Assembly: GCF_024054565.1 (NCBI RefSeq)
Contig: NZ_JAMXLR010000026.1
Location: 248,001 to 312,000, forward strand
DNA length: 64,000 bases
Reading direction: 5' to 3'
DNA from: Aeoliella straminimaris
GTDB taxonomy: Bacteria > Planctomycetota > Planctomycetia > Pirellulales > Lacipirellulaceae
Numbering within the stretch: position 1 is the stretch's first letter; each line of letters starts with the position of its first letter. Below, one piece after another: positions 8,380 to 18,593 of this stretch. Under the pieces are notes generated by a model that saw only the letters and a list, made by a program, of their open reading frames with translations, made no database searches and was not told the DNA's origin. The translations under genes were made by a program, and so were the position numbers.

Positions 8380-11300
8380 CTATGGCCGCAGCTTGCTACG
8401 GAGCTGGCGATGCCCAAATGCGGCCAAGGTGAGTGACTCGTCTGGCTTTATTGTATCCAGTTCGCTTGGAAGACGCTGCCGCGAGTGCTGCAGGTGACTG
8501 GATGGCAGCTCTTGAGCTTGGTCGGCGCGTCGCAGCAATAACATGGTATCGTGAACGAGCGGAAAGTCCGCAAACACTTCGTCGAGTGCGTCGGCCCGCG
8601 AACCGTGTTCTGAATCGTGGCGACGCAGTGGTGAAGCATAGAAACCTCGGCTTGGCAATGCGCCGGTCGACGATACCTCCGTGTCGATTGTAAGCTCCTC
8701 CGCCTCACTCGATTTGCCAGGCACCGCACTCGAAGCACTGCCAACCACGACAGGTTCCAACGAATCGGAACTAGCCCCCGTAATGGCCTGAATTGCAGGG
8801 GTTGTCGTCGCCCCCAGGTGGTTACGCCACACCGCATAGTCGGCGAGCGACACAAGACCGTCCAAGTTGCCGTCGGCGCCCAGTCCAGGAGTCATCTGCT
8901 GGCCGAACTGTTCTTTCCAGAGCTGGTAGTCCAAGGTGTCGACGGTGCCGCTGCGATCATAGTCGCCGGGGAGTGCTGGCACCGGGGTGAAGCTGCCCGG
9001 TGTCCCGCCCATCGTGGCGCTCGCCAGCCAATTCGTCGGCAAGTCGGGATCGCCCAAGGGGTTGATCACCTCCAGCGAGTAGCCGCCCGACACATCCGGC
9101 CAGGGACTGTTGACGCCATAGGTCACCTCGGCAATCAGGTTGTCCGCTGCGTCGCGCAGCCGCAATCGTTCGCCATTGCCCGATAGATTGCCGGAGTACT
9201 CGCCCACAATTCGAATATCGTCTCCATAACGGGAGACGAACAGGTCGGTGTTGTCGACGACGACCACCGTTTCGCCCGGCGCCAGGCTGGTTAGCCAGGG
9301 GAAAGTAAATTCGACCCCCTTGTCGAAGGCAACGTTTGAAAGATCGATGGTTTCCATTCCCAAATTCGCGAGTTCGATGAACTCGAACGACCTACCGGTG
9401 CCGCCAATTTCGCCCGCCAGCTTGTCGCCGGGCAGCGGATCGAAATGAATCTCTGTCAGCCGCAGGTTAGCCGCCGAGGCTGGCAGGTAATCGGGAAGCT
9501 GCAACGCGCCGATGTCTGAACCGTTGGGCCCGGCATCAATTGCCGGTGAACCCTGCGATAGCGAAAGATCGCCCACCGCGGGATTGCTCAACAGTGGATC
9601 GTCCGACAGGTTGCCCACGCCGTAGCTGGCCCACTGCGAAGGCACGATCGAGTGATCGACCGTTAACTCGGTGCCGGCGGTAACTCCTTCCAGCACCAGC
9701 GGATTGTCCCAAAATAGGACGCCATCGATATCCACTCCGCGCCCTGGCCCCAGGACACTTGTCCCCCCGGGCTCTTCCAGGTGGATAGCACCGTAAGTGG
9801 CTCCGACCATCGTGTTATTGGTCAGCGTGGCGAACGACAGGTCTTTGAGCAGCAGATGGTGGTCGTTATCGAAGAAGACGTTGCCAATCAACGTGAGTTG
9901 GCTGGAAATCGTCTGACCACCGACCGACATGTATCCTGATGACACGGCATTGGAGGTGGTGGGCCGGGAGGTGTTCAAATGAAAGTTCGAGAACACGTTG
10001 TTCTCGAGCAACACTGGAAATCCATCCGTGTCGACGCCGTCGTCAAAGCCTCCCAGGAACGTGTTGCCGCGAAACACGATCGTCGCCGGCGTCAAGGTGT
10101 CGTGGCCCAGATCGATGACGTCGTCGCCACTGGTGTTCATGCCGAAAACGTTGTTCTCGAACACTAGCTGCTCACCCTGATCCAGTCCGAACAGGTGTAC
10201 CGTTTCGTTGCCACTGATGCCCGGAATCATCGAATTGGACACCGTAAGCGTGGGATGCTCCAGGTCGAGAATCTGCACATTCACGTCTAACCAAGTGGTG
10301 TGGTCGATGGTCAGTCGGCCGTGATCGATAAACACGGCTTGGTTGGTTGCCCCGCCGCCCTGCTGATCGACGTAGGTCAGCCGGTTGTCTGCCTGGGTGT
10401 CGGTGAAGTTCAATCCATCCCACGGCAGTCCTCCCAACGCAGGATTGGGAGCAAAGCGGATGTGGGCGTCGGCAGTTCCCTCCGCAACAAGTTGGCCGCC
10501 GTTGGTGACGGTAAGCCCAGTTGCGTTGTTGAAGAAGACAGTCACTCCCGGATCGATCGTCAGCACTCCGGCACCGGTAATCGTCAAGTCTCCGGTCACG
10601 ACATAGGGACCGTCGGCCGCGGTCCAGTGCTGCGTGTCGTCGATTACTCCCGATACATTTTGCCCAGCTGCGTTGTCGTACCACACGTCAACCCAAGTAG
10701 TGCCCAGCAACCGACCGGTACCCTGCTGACCATCGTAGGAGTTGACTTCGATTCGGTTGACACCAGGCACCAGCGGCACCCCGCCCGCAGAACTGGGATT
10801 ACCTAGAACTCCTAACAGGTGTACATCGAGGCTAATGTCACTGCTACCGTTATCGTCTTGATGAATCTCGACGGCCAGCACGTTCTCGCCCTCGACCAAA
10901 AGGGTCGGATCGATGCTGTACTCGAAGAATGTCGCCTCCTGTCCGCCAGCGACGTTCCCCGATGCTGGAGTAGTGGAGGTGATGAAGCCGCCGGGCATGT
11001 TCGAGCGGACAATCTCGGTGCCATTCAGATAGACCACTGCGCCATCGTCGCGCAGCAGTTCCATGGTGAGTGATGTGTACTCGGCCGCGTCGGTCACATC
11101 GAACGTCGTCTGAAAGTACGTGGTAATATTCTTTTGCGTGCCCGATTGATTGGGATCGGTATCAACGTAGGGCACGTCGGTTGCCTGGGTATCGCCGAAA
11201 CCCAGCTCCGAAGGTCCCGAATCGGGCCAATGGAGATTGTCGGCCCTCCAATCGCTGCCCGGCGAAGTAGTGGGGGCAAGCTCGGGGGACAGATAATGCC

Positions 11301-14046
11301 AGATGTGGCCGGTGGTCATCAGGTTGATCACGGCCCCCGTCGACTCCCCAACCGACCACTGACCTGACTCGACATCGTAGTCCGTCACGATTCCGTTGGC
11401 GGTCACCGATTGGGTACCCACCAAGGGAGCCGTACCGAGCAAGGCCACATTGTCTTGCGTGGTCCGCGGCAATCCGCCCTGCACCACCAGTGAGGACTCG
11501 GCTGTCAGCGATTGAGTCACTAGGTCCAGGATATGGTCTCGGCGGGCATCCATAAACGACTTCATGCCGGCGATCTGGTCAGCTGGCGTGAAACTGGTCA
11601 GCAAGCTATCCAGCAGCAAATCGAAGCTGGCTTTAGAGAAGGTCGTCGTCAGCAGTTCTTGCAGTCGGGCGTGGTAGGCGGGCAAGATTTGCGGATGGAG
11701 CAGAATGCGGCTCACTAAGGGAAGGTTTGCCGCCCGATAGATGCTGCCGGTGGGCGAGCCGGTGGTGTCACCACGCCCGAGGATTGTGTCGAAGTCGTGC
11801 GGGATGAGCTGGAATCGCGGATCGTTCTCGCCGCGGTACATCAGATAGTCGTCGCCCACGCCCGTCGCGAGCGAGGTTTCCTGGGACCCGAGAATAGCGA
11901 AGGTGGCGAAATAGTTGAGCCATTGGTCAACATCCACGATCTGACTCAGTCGATCGTAGAAAGTCTCGTCAGGCTCGTAGTTGAGCACCTGTACCAGCTC
12001 CATGATGTCGCTGTAGTCGGCCTCCGATACGTTGGTTTGCTTCTCGTAGTAAATGGCGTACTCGGCGGGATCATCTCCCAAATCGCGAAAGTCGGCCCGG
12101 GCCGAACCCGATGGACTGCGTACTGCCTTGTAGAAGTTGCCGCCGTCGTCATCGGGATAGTGATTGCCGATCATCACCCCATCGGCAGCTTCGATCTGGA
12201 CATACACTCCATACGATGGCGAGCCGGCGAACGAAAGATCGGCGCCATTGACAAGCACTTCAACCGCCAGCGAATCCTCAGCGATCGCGCCAGTAGCCTG
12301 GAACAGTTTCAGACCAGCCAACTGGGAATGCGTGTACTGAGTGTTGAGGTTAAAGGCTTCGAGCCCTTGCCAGAGGTCGTCGCGGGGGATATCCACATGA
12401 TAGCTGTTGGGCAACTGGCTCGAACTCGACTGTCCGCGATTGCGGAAACCGACGCGATAGCGGAAGTCGACTCCGCTGGGGGTGACCGTGACCAGGGTGC
12501 CGTTCATCCGCGCGTGACTGTACCGATCGGACGAACTCGATCCAATCTGCTGCAACTCGGCTCGCTCGGCCTCGGTCATGATCAGACGATAGATCGGCGC
12601 CTCGCCGGCGGCAGGCAGGTCGTTCGAATCGAAGCCGTCGTCGACTTGGTACAGCAGATTGGTTAGCTGCTCGCCACTGGGCTGCGTTGGTGAGGGGTAC
12701 GTTCGGGTGTTGCCCGCTTGGTCCTCGGCCTGCACGTAGAACTCGACGATGGTCCCGTCGGTCATCGCTGGTAGTTGCGCCGTGAATACATGGTCGCCGC
12801 TGGTTGCATCTCCGCCGAGCCCACTGTCCGACATCGCCAGAGCCTGGAACGCTGGTGCGCCGTCCGTGCGGTAAAACAGCGTTCCCGAAACTCCGTTGGC
12901 CAACTCGTCCACCAGCTTCGCCGTGATGGTCACCAGGTCGGTGGAACTGGGAATAACAGGGTAATGCGTAACATTCACCACTAGCGGTGCGACATTATCG
13001 TCAGGGTCCTGCACCGAGTTGGCGACGCCAGGCGTACCGCCGATTGTGGAACTGGCTTTCCAATTCTGCCCCGAGTTGTTAGAAAGGCCGAAGCTCACCA
13101 ATTCCAGCGAGCTGCCATCGCCATCATGGGCATCGCTCCAAACCCAACCTCGGTGGTTGTAGTCGAGAGGACCTAGTTGGCGGTCGGCCCAATCGCCCTG
13201 GTCGGTGTAGGTTACGCTGTCGACAAGCTGGCCATTGCTGCTGCTCAGCAGAATGGCCTCACCCCGATTGGAAAGCTGTCCTTGCCAACCACCCACCACG
13301 TTGGTAACCGCTGGATGCAACGAGGCAAAGGCGGATGCGTCGGCCGCTACCACCAGGTAGTCGCCCGCCGCGAGACTGACGGCCGGAAGCGCGTATTCCA
13401 CCGCGCCCTCGAGAGTCCATCCCTCGAGGTCGATGCTGGAACCGGTGGTATTGTATAACTCAATGTATTCGTGTTCTGGCAAATCGGACGACGGATGGTA
13501 CATGATCTCACTGATCAGCACCGCTGGCGCAAGTGCCGACAGCGAGTCGTTCGCGGCACCTGGAGTAGGATTGGTGAAGTAGACCGCGGCGCCCGTATCA
13601 TCGATGCCGTAGGAGATGTCGGTCGACTGCGGTGGATACTCCGGCGCAAACTCCGATACAACCGCACCCGCAGGGTCGGTCAGCGCCAAATACTCCCCGC
13701 CTGCGGAGAGGGCGAATGTCGTGTGGCGGTAGCCCGATGGATCGATGAAGCCCGCGGTCGCCTGATTCGAAGCGAAGACCAGCAAGTATTGTTGCGATTC
13801 AAGTATCGTTGTGGGAAAGGTCCACTTGGTCGGATTGGAATCGTTGTCGGTCAGATGCCAACCACCAAGATCGATAGCGCTGTTTGAGGAATTATAGATT
13901 TCGACCCAGTCGGAACTACCTCCGAGCCCATCATCGATGGTCGTTGAATTCGAGGCCATGAACTCGGTGATCACGGGATAGCTGGACAGAACACATCGTT
14001 CCTCCAGGGTCTCGTGTCCCAACCTCCGCTGCCGCTTCTTCCCCAT
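8380..14046 (-). CDS. Giant secreted protein: LTD repeats, CotH, beta-helix, dockerin-like
   Basis: A 1,888-residue protein. The N-terminus has GKKRQRRLGHETLEERCVLS, the R-rich LExR-L(S/A) motif found at the start of large planctomycete extracellular proteins. In order follow two lamin-tail-like domains (SSDWVEIYNSS and EHEYIELYNTTGSSIDLEGW), an Ig-like part, a CotH-kinase-like domain (YRLIMTEAERAEL, FRNRGQSSSSQ, DDLWQGLEAFNLN), a jelly-roll-like part (LRDDGAVVYLNGTEIVRSN), a parallel beta-helix (repeated TLTNNTMVGA-like turns), a third lamin-tail domain (FEFIELANLGMETIDLSN) and a dockerin-like pair (GDYDRSGTVDTLDYQLW, DGNLDGLVSLADYAVW). I start at ATG 14046 before the basic motif; the ORF opens at 14181. 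Role at the cell surface is inferred. CotH family members can be kinases in spores; activity here is untested. Confidence 0.85.
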   Translation of the reverse strand: MGKKRQRRLGHETLEERCVLSSYPVITEFMASNSTTIDDGLGGSSDWVEIYNSSNSAIDLGGWHLTDNDSNPTKWTFPTTILESQQYLLVFASNQATAGFIDPSGYRHTTFALSAGGEYLALTDPAGAVVSEFAPEYPPQSTDISYGIDDTGAAVYFTNPTPGAANDSLSALAPAVLISEIMYHPSSDLPEHEYIELYNTTGSSIDLEGWTLEGAVEYALPAVSLAAGDYLVVAADASAFASLHPAVTNVVGGWQGQLSNRGEAILLSSSNGQLVDSVTYTDQGDWADRQLGPLDYNHRGWVWSDAHDGDGSSLELVSFGLSNNSGQNWKASSTIGGTPGVANSVQDPDDNVAPLVVNVTHYPVIPSSTDLVTITAKLVDELANGVSGTLFYRTDGAPAFQALAMSDSGLGGDATSGDHVFTAQLPAMTDGTIVEFYVQAEDQAGNTRTYPSPTQPSGEQLTNLLYQVDDGFDSNDLPAAGEAPIYRLIMTEAERAELQQIGSSSSDRYSHARMNGTLVTVTPSGVDFRYRVGFRNRGQSSSSQLPNSYHVDIPRDDLWQGLEAFNLNTQYTHSQLAGLKLFQATGAIAEDSLAVEVLVNGADLSFAGSPSYGVYVQIEAADGVMIGNHYPDDDGGNFYKAVRSPSGSARADFRDLGDDPAEYAIYYEKQTNVSEADYSDIMELVQVLNYEPDETFYDRLSQIVDVDQWLNYFATFAILGSQETSLATGVGDDYLMYRGENDPRFQLIPHDFDTILGRGDTTGSPTGSIYRAANLPLVSRILLHPQILPAYHARLQELLTTTFSKASFDLLLDSLLTSFTPADQIAGMKSFMDARRDHILDLVTQSLTAESSLVVQGGLPRTTQDNVALLGTAPLVGTQSVTANGIVTDYDVESGQWSVGESTGAVINLMTTGHIWHYLSPELAPTTSPGSDWRADNLHWPDSGPSELGFGDTQATDVPYVDTDPNQSGTQKNITTYFQTTFDVTDAAEYTSLTMELLRDDGAVVYLNGTEIVRSNMPGGFITSTTPASGNVAGGQEATFFEYSIDPTLLVEGENVLAVEIHQDDNGSSDISLDVHLLGVLGNPSSAGGVPLVPGVNRIEVNSYDGQQGTGRLLGTTWVDVWYDNAAGQNVSGVIDDTQHWTAADGPYVVTGDLTITGAGVLTIDPGVTVFFNNATGLTVTNGGQLVAEGTADAHIRFAPNPALGGLPWDGLNFTDTQADNRLTYVDQQGGGATNQAVFIDHGRLTIDHTTWLDVNVQILDLEHPTLTVSNSMIPGISGNETVHLFGLDQGEQLVFENNVFGMNTSGDDVIDLGHDTLTPATIVFRGNTFLGGFDDGVDTDGFPVLLENNVFSNFHLNTSRPTTSNAVSSGYMSVGGQTISSQLTLIGNVFFDNDHHLLLKDLSFATLTNNTMVGATYGAIHLEEPGGTSVLGPGRGVDIDGVLFWDNPLVLEGVTAGTELTVDHSIVPSQWASYGVGNLSDDPLLSNPAVGDLSLSQGSPAIDAGPNGSDIGALQLPDYLPASAANLRLTEIHFDPLPGDKLAGEIGGTGRSFEFIELANLGMETIDLSNVAFDKGVEFTFPWLTSLAPGETVVVVDNTDLFVSRYGDDIRIVGEYSGNLSGNGERLRLRDAADNLIAEVTYGVNSPWPDVSGGYSLEVINPLGDPDLPTNWLASATMGGTPGSFTPVPALPGDYDRSGTVDTLDYQLWKEQFGQQMTPGLGADGNLDGLVSLADYAVWRNHLGATTTPAIQAITGASSDSLEPVVVGSASSAVPGKSSEAEELTIDTEVSSTGALPSRGFYASPLRRHDSEHGSRADALDEVFADFPLVHDTMLLLRRADQAQELPSSHLQHSRQRLPSELDTIKPDESLTLAAFGHRQLRSKLRP

Positions 14047-14611
14047 CCGAATCCACATGTGCGCGCCATCAATAGAAGTATGCCAAACTGAATCCAGAAG
14101 CCTCGAGTGTTTCTGCTGAGACGAAAACTCGGCCAAGCGTCGGGGCGCTATGCCTGAACGTATTGCGGTCGTGCAGTCCACATGACCAAGCTCTCGACGA
14201 GATCCACAGTTCAGGACCTATTATTGGTTATGGCGTCATCTGCTTCAATTGTCGGAATGGAGAAATAACCAATGGCCTCGGCAAGGTGCTACTAGCCGCA
14301 CCAGCTGGACTGAGTCTCAACTATGGCAGTCCATTGGTATTCCGCATCGCTGGGAGCCAATTGGACTGGTGTATCAACAATCCAATACCTCAGATACACC
14401 GACTCCTTTTCAATGCACTCTCCTTGCCGCAAAGTCACCGGGTATCCTTGATGCTCCATACTCCGCGGAGTCCCTGGAAAGGTCGAGTCTCCCTGCTCCC
14501 ACGCCATCAGACAGCATACTGCAAAAACCTGCATGTTGTCCTGCGTTGGCATCACGACTTAGGGGGGACAACGCTGGGTTCGCTTGGCAACGCTCGAGCA
14601 CGTAGGATAGC
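14047..14611. other. Intergenic region between divergent genes
   Basis: This 565-bp stretch separates the giant minus-strand gene from the plus-strand GH2 gene, so it should carry promoters for both. I find no consensus -35/-10 pair that I would defend. Short ORFs on both strands here are compositionally unlike the neighbours and have no recognisable motif. A GTAGGA ribosome-binding site sits right before 14612. Confidence 0.5.
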
Positions 14612-17161
14612 ATGAGGCTAACGGGCGCTCTGGGGGCCCCCTTTACGCGGTTGTTATCCTCCGTTTTGCGAGTTGCTGCTATGCCTTGTCTTGTGACTGC
14701 TCGAATACTCTTGTCGAACGCGTCTCGTGTCACGGCCGCTGTGCTCGTCATTATATTGCTGAGCAGCGCGTGCAATGGCCCATTGTTGGCAAAGGATGCT
14801 CCGTCGCCGCGAGTTCGCCAGAACTTCGATAGCAATTGGAAGTTCCATCTGAGCGATGTCCAGGACGCTGAGCAAGCCGAATTTGATGACCGCGAGTGGC
14901 GCGTCTTGCAGTTGCCGCACGACTGGTCCGTCGAACAGCCTTTCAGCAAAGAGTTCGCCAGCGGTACCGGCTATCTTCCGGGCGGTGTCGGTTGGTATCG
15001 CAAGACATTCGACGTCCCCAGCGAGTGGCAAGGTCGCGAGGTCACCGTCCATTTCGACGGGGTTTATCGCGATAGCCAGGTTTGGATCAATGGACACCAC
15101 CTGGGCACTCGCCCTTACGGCTACGCTCCGTTCAGCTACCGTTTGACCCCTCACTTGAAGCCCGGCGAAGCGAATGCCATAGCGGTACAGGTAACCCGCA
15201 ACGAAGTGGCCGACTCCCGGTGGTATCCGGGCACGGGCATTTATCGTCATGTGTGGCTCACCGTCACCGACCCTACGCATGTTGACCACTGGGGCACTTT
15301 CGTCACGACACCCCGCGTCACTCAAGAGCGTGCCGATGTGCTGGTGTCGAACGAAGTGGTCAACCGCAATTCAGAAGACATCGAACTTCTAGTTGCGACC
15401 GTGTTGATCGATTCCGATGGCCAGCAACTGTCCGAGCAGTCCAGTACGGCAACCATCGCCAGCGGCGGCAGCGAGACTTTGGCCCACTGGCATCAAGTTG
15501 CGGAACCCCAGTTGTGGTCAGTCGACACCCCGACACAATACACCGCGATCACCAAGATCTTCGCGGAAGAGCAACTCATCGACGAAGTCCGCACCGCTTT
15601 CGGAATCCGTACTTACTACTTCGATCCGGAGGAAGGGTTTTTCTTGAATGGCGAGCCCTTGCTCATCAAGGGCCTCTGCATGCACCACGACGCTGGCGTC
15701 GTGGGAGCCGCCGTGCCCGACGAGGTGCTGGAGTACCGCTTGCGTCTCGCCAAATCATTGGGGGCAAACGCTGTGCGCTGCAGTCACAATCCCATGGCCG
15801 AGGAGTTATACACCTTGTGTGACCAGATCGGCCTGCTCGTGATGGACGAGGCGTTCGACGAGTGGGAGCTTGGCAAACGCAAATGGGTAAAGGGGCGCAA
15901 TGTGGGGCAAGCCAAGCGGTTTGGCTACAACAAGGACTTCGAAAAGTGGGCCGAGCGCGACATCGAAGCCATGGTCCGCCGGGGCCGAAATCACCCCTCC
16001 ATCATCCTGTGGAGCATTGGTAACGAAATCGACTATCCCGGCGATCCCTACGTCCACCCCGAGTCCTTCGACCCGGGCGCCCCGCCCATCGACGATGGCT
16101 CACCCCGCACGACACGGCTGGCAGTGGTCGCGCCGCGACTCATTGCGGCGGTTAAGCGGCACGACCCCACTCGGCCGGTCACCATGGCGTTGTCGAATAT
16201 GCCCGCTTCCAACGACATTGGCCTGGCGAACATGCTGGACGTTGCTGGATACAATTACCAGGAACAGTTCTACCAGCAAGACCATGCCGACTTCCCGGGT
16301 AGGGTGATCTACGGCAGCGAGAACGGACGTAGCCCACGAAGTTGGCAGGCGGTCGTGGACAACGACTTCATCAGTTCGATCTACCTGTGGGTCGGCTTCG
16401 ACTTCCTGGGCGAGGCCAACGAGTGGCCCAACCATGGCAGCCAGGCGGGCGTGTTCGATACGCGCGGTTTCCTGAAGCCCGAAAGCCACTGGCTGAAGGC
16501 CGCCTGGAGCGAGGAGCCCTTCGTTCACTGCTTCGTGACTGAAACGCGCCAAGAGAGACAAGGCCGGCGCCGGTGGTTGCAATTCGCTGATGAGCCTCGC
16601 AGTTGGAACGGCCAGCAAGGCGAGCCGGTGTCGCTGATGATCGTCACCAACTGCGAAGAGGTAAAGCTCCAACTCAGCGACCAGGAGCTCGAACCCGATA
16701 TGAACCGCTTCGGCAGCTTCCTGAGCACCACAGTCGACTTCCAGCCAGGTGAGCTACAAGTCATCGGGCTAAACGATGGCAAGCAGGTCGCGACCGATAC
16801 GCTTCACACCGTGGGCGAAGCTGCGAAGCTGCAGATCAAGCCGCTCACCGATACTCCCTTCGTGGCTGGCGAAAGCCAGGACGTGGCGCTTGTTGAAGTT
16901 CGCGTGACCGACGCGGATGGCAACGTGGTTAGTAATGCCGAAGCCGAAGTGCATGTCGAAGTCACCGGCAGCGGGCGGCTGCTCGGCGTCGACAACGGCG
17001 ATCAGAACGACACCACGCCGCTCAAGTCGCCCCGCAAAACTACGCGGGATGGCCGGCTGTTGGTCATTGTTCAAAGCACTCGTGGGAGTGAACCGGTACG
17101 CGTTACCGCGGCGGCCGAGGGGCTCGAACCCGCTGAGCTCATGCTTCCCGACGAACCGTGA
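14612..17161 (+). CDS. Secreted glycoside hydrolase family 2 (beta-galactosidase-like)
   Basis: An 849-residue exported glycosidase. A long N-terminus leads into a hydrophobic signal segment (VTAAVLVIILLSSAC, about residues 40-54). The GH2 order is visible: sugar-binding jelly roll (PHDWSVEQPF, VGWYRKTFDVP, VWINGHHLGTRPYGYAPF), immunoglobulin-like domain, then the TIM barrel. GH2 acid/base Glu472 is in WSIGNEID, and the probable nucleophile is Glu570 in VIYGSENGRS. A C-terminal beta-domain (RVTDADGNVVSNAEAEVHV) is also usual. The ATG at 14612 has AGGA five bases upstream. Retaining exo-glycosidase activity is family knowledge; the substrate (galactoside, glucuronide or mannoside) cannot be read. 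Confidence 0.9.
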   Translation: MRLTGALGAPFTRLLSSVLRVAAMPCLVTARILLSNASRVTAAVLVIILLSSACNGPLLAKDAPSPRVRQNFDSNWKFHLSDVQDAEQAEFDDREWRVLQLPHDWSVEQPFSKEFASGTGYLPGGVGWYRKTFDVPSEWQGREVTVHFDGVYRDSQVWINGHHLGTRPYGYAPFSYRLTPHLKPGEANAIAVQVTRNEVADSRWYPGTGIYRHVWLTVTDPTHVDHWGTFVTTPRVTQERADVLVSNEVVNRNSEDIELLVATVLIDSDGQQLSEQSSTATIASGGSETLAHWHQVAEPQLWSVDTPTQYTAITKIFAEEQLIDEVRTAFGIRTYYFDPEEGFFLNGEPLLIKGLCMHHDAGVVGAAVPDEVLEYRLRLAKSLGANAVRCSHNPMAEELYTLCDQIGLLVMDEAFDEWELGKRKWVKGRNVGQAKRFGYNKDFEKWAERDIEAMVRRGRNHPSIILWSIGNEIDYPGDPYVHPESFDPGAPPIDDGSPRTTRLAVVAPRLIAAVKRHDPTRPVTMALSNMPASNDIGLANMLDVAGYNYQEQFYQQDHADFPGRVIYGSENGRSPRSWQAVVDNDFISSIYLWVGFDFLGEANEWPNHGSQAGVFDTRGFLKPESHWLKAAWSEEPFVHCFVTETRQERQGRRRWLQFADEPRSWNGQQGEPVSLMIVTNCEEVKLQLSDQELEPDMNRFGSFLSTTVDFQPGELQVIGLNDGKQVATDTLHTVGEAAKLQIKPLTDTPFVAGESQDVALVEVRVTDADGNVVSNAEAEVHVEVTGSGRLLGVDNGDQNDTTPLKSPRKTTRDGRLLVIVQSTRGSEPVRVTAAAEGLEPAELMLPDEP

Positions 17162-17212
17162 ACGCCGAAAGACCTCGCCACTTGTGATGGCCAGGCGGCA
17201 GGTGCCGCCGCT
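17161..17212. repeat. Dispersed repeat, copy 1 (downstream of the GH2 gene)
   Basis: The 35-base core beginning AACGCCGAAAG is shared, with two purine substitutions, by a copy at 18739-18803. Both are followed by GGTGCCGCCG. This copy has lost the second arm of the long hairpin that copy 2 keeps. It sits between the stop of the GH2 gene and the convergent end of the membrane-protein gene. Confidence 0.75.
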
Positions 17213-18593
17213 ATGGCTGCTCCGTGGACTTCAAAAAGCGAAACACGATGTCAGGCTTGCCTTCCAGTCGCTCGTCGCCGTTGGAATCCACTTCTGGGAT
17301 TTCAACTCCGCCGTCGTCCTTCAAATTAGGACCAACACTGTAGATCGTTATCTCCTCTCCAGTGCCGATCATTTTGAGTGGCTCTCCCGTGAAGGGGTCC
17401 ATTGGCAATTCGTCCAGGAACTCCGGAACCATTTCATCGAGTGAGGCAGGCCACTGGTCGTTCTTATGGTGGAATCGAGCGGCGGCTATGCCCGCGGCGG
17501 CGGCGCTGGCCCTGGCTTGTCCCTCTGCGAAGATAGGGACGTCGGTGGCTAGCTTGTTGGCGCACAAACTGGGAGCGAACCATGCACCCCTGCCAAGTGG
17601 GGCACTCCTCTGTGCATCCTGCCAATCGAGAGCTGGATGCAGATTGTTGAGTGCAAGTGCCCCTTGCCAGTCGGCTTCGATACCTTCGTCCAGATCGCGC
17701 ATTAACTGCAGGAATTCCAACTCGTTGTCCCCGATCCAGGCTTGGTAAATGGGCGTTGGCATGTTGCCGGCTCCCCCCGTCGCTGGGTTATCGAAAGCGA
17801 CCATGCCCATCACGCGGTGGCTCATCGCAGCAAGCTCCAGTCCGCGATGCATGTCGACTTCCTCCAATAACGACTGCATCGCTTCCAGCTCCGACTGCTG
17901 AGCTTCGATGTGAGGAAGTAGTTGCTCCATAAGCGTATAAGTCAACTCCAGGTACCCCATGCGAGCGAATTGCGAAACCTCGTAAGGGTCGTCGCGGAGG
18001 ATGGCAGCCGTTTGCAGCATGGCTCGTAAATCTCGGGCGGCTCCGGCCGTATCGCCGTCGCGCAGCCGCATGCTCGCTCGCAGCTTGAGTAGCTTCACAA
18101 CCATCCGTCCGTACGTCACGTGGGGTAACAGGACGTGCAATCCTTGCGAGTGATCAGGAATAAAGCAGCATCGTCCAGGCGTTGCGATTGCCGCATCGAT
18201 GTCATCGTAGAGCGACTTGTGCTGTTGGAGGAATTTTTGGGCCGCTTCGAGTTCGTCCCACGGCTCGCCAGGAGGCGGCGGAAGTTCGTGGCTTCCGTCC
18301 AGCAGCGTGAGCCCGTACGGACGTCGACCCAGCGCGCCTGCAACGAGCTGGTCCAGCGGCTTCTTCCAGGCTGCGGTGGCGTCTGGTTCACCGCGGGGAA
18401 TGGCTACGAATGCGTTGAGCTCTTTCGCGTTCGTTGGAACCCCCGCCGCTCGTAACCGCGCGAGCTCCTGCGACACCAAGTGGGCACGGTACCCAGCTTT
18501 CGCGATGAAGAAACCCACCAACACCAACAGAACGAGCACGCACAGCGAGACAAACTTACGGCGTGTCGTCCAGCTTGCCAGTCGCTTGAGCAC
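17211..18593 (-). CDS. Membrane-anchored protein, paralogue of the protein at 3966-5309
   Basis: A 460-residue protein with an N-terminal membrane segment (VSLCVLVLLVLVGFFIAKAG, near residues 14-33) and a large extracytoplasmic part. Shared with the 447-residue paralogue: the GEPDATAAW motif, the GRC(C/V) region with an SxDDIDAAIATPGRC-like stretch, PMDPFTGEPLKMIG, ITIYSVGPN and DIVFRF at the end. Here the last part reads LKDDGGVEIPE, like many planctomycete proteins with that tail. I chose GTG at 18593 with AGAGG upstream because it gives the same architecture as the paralogue; the ORF opens at 18917 across a repeat. Function unknown. Confidence 0.7.
   Translation of the reverse strand: MLKRLASWTTRRKFVSLCVLVLLVLVGFFIAKAGYRAHLVSQELARLRAAGVPTNAKELNAFVAIPRGEPDATAAWKKPLDQLVAGALGRRPYGLTLLDGSHELPPPPGEPWDELEAAQKFLQQHKSLYDDIDAAIATPGRCCFIPDHSQGLHVLLPHVTYGRMVVKLLKLRASMRLRDGDTAGAARDLRAMLQTAAILRDDPYEVSQFARMGYLELTYTLMEQLLPHIEAQQSELEAMQSLLEEVDMHRGLELAAMSHRVMGMVAFDNPATGGAGNMPTPIYQAWIGDNELEFLQLMRDLDEGIEADWQGALALNNLHPALDWQDAQRSAPLGRGAWFAPSLCANKLATDVPIFAEGQARASAAAAGIAAARFHHKNDQWPASLDEMVPEFLDELPMDPFTGEPLKMIGTGEEITIYSVGPNLKDDGGVEIPEVDSNGDERLEGKPDIVFRFLKSTEQP

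Noticed and set aside
8380..14046. PEP-CTERM or LPXTG sorting of the giant protein
   Set aside because: The C-terminus has neither motif; it ends in a charged tail after the dockerin-like pair.
14163..14615. 150-codon plus-strand frame before the GH2 gene
   Set aside because: It lacks motifs and overlaps divergent regulatory DNA; amino acid composition is unlike the neighbours.
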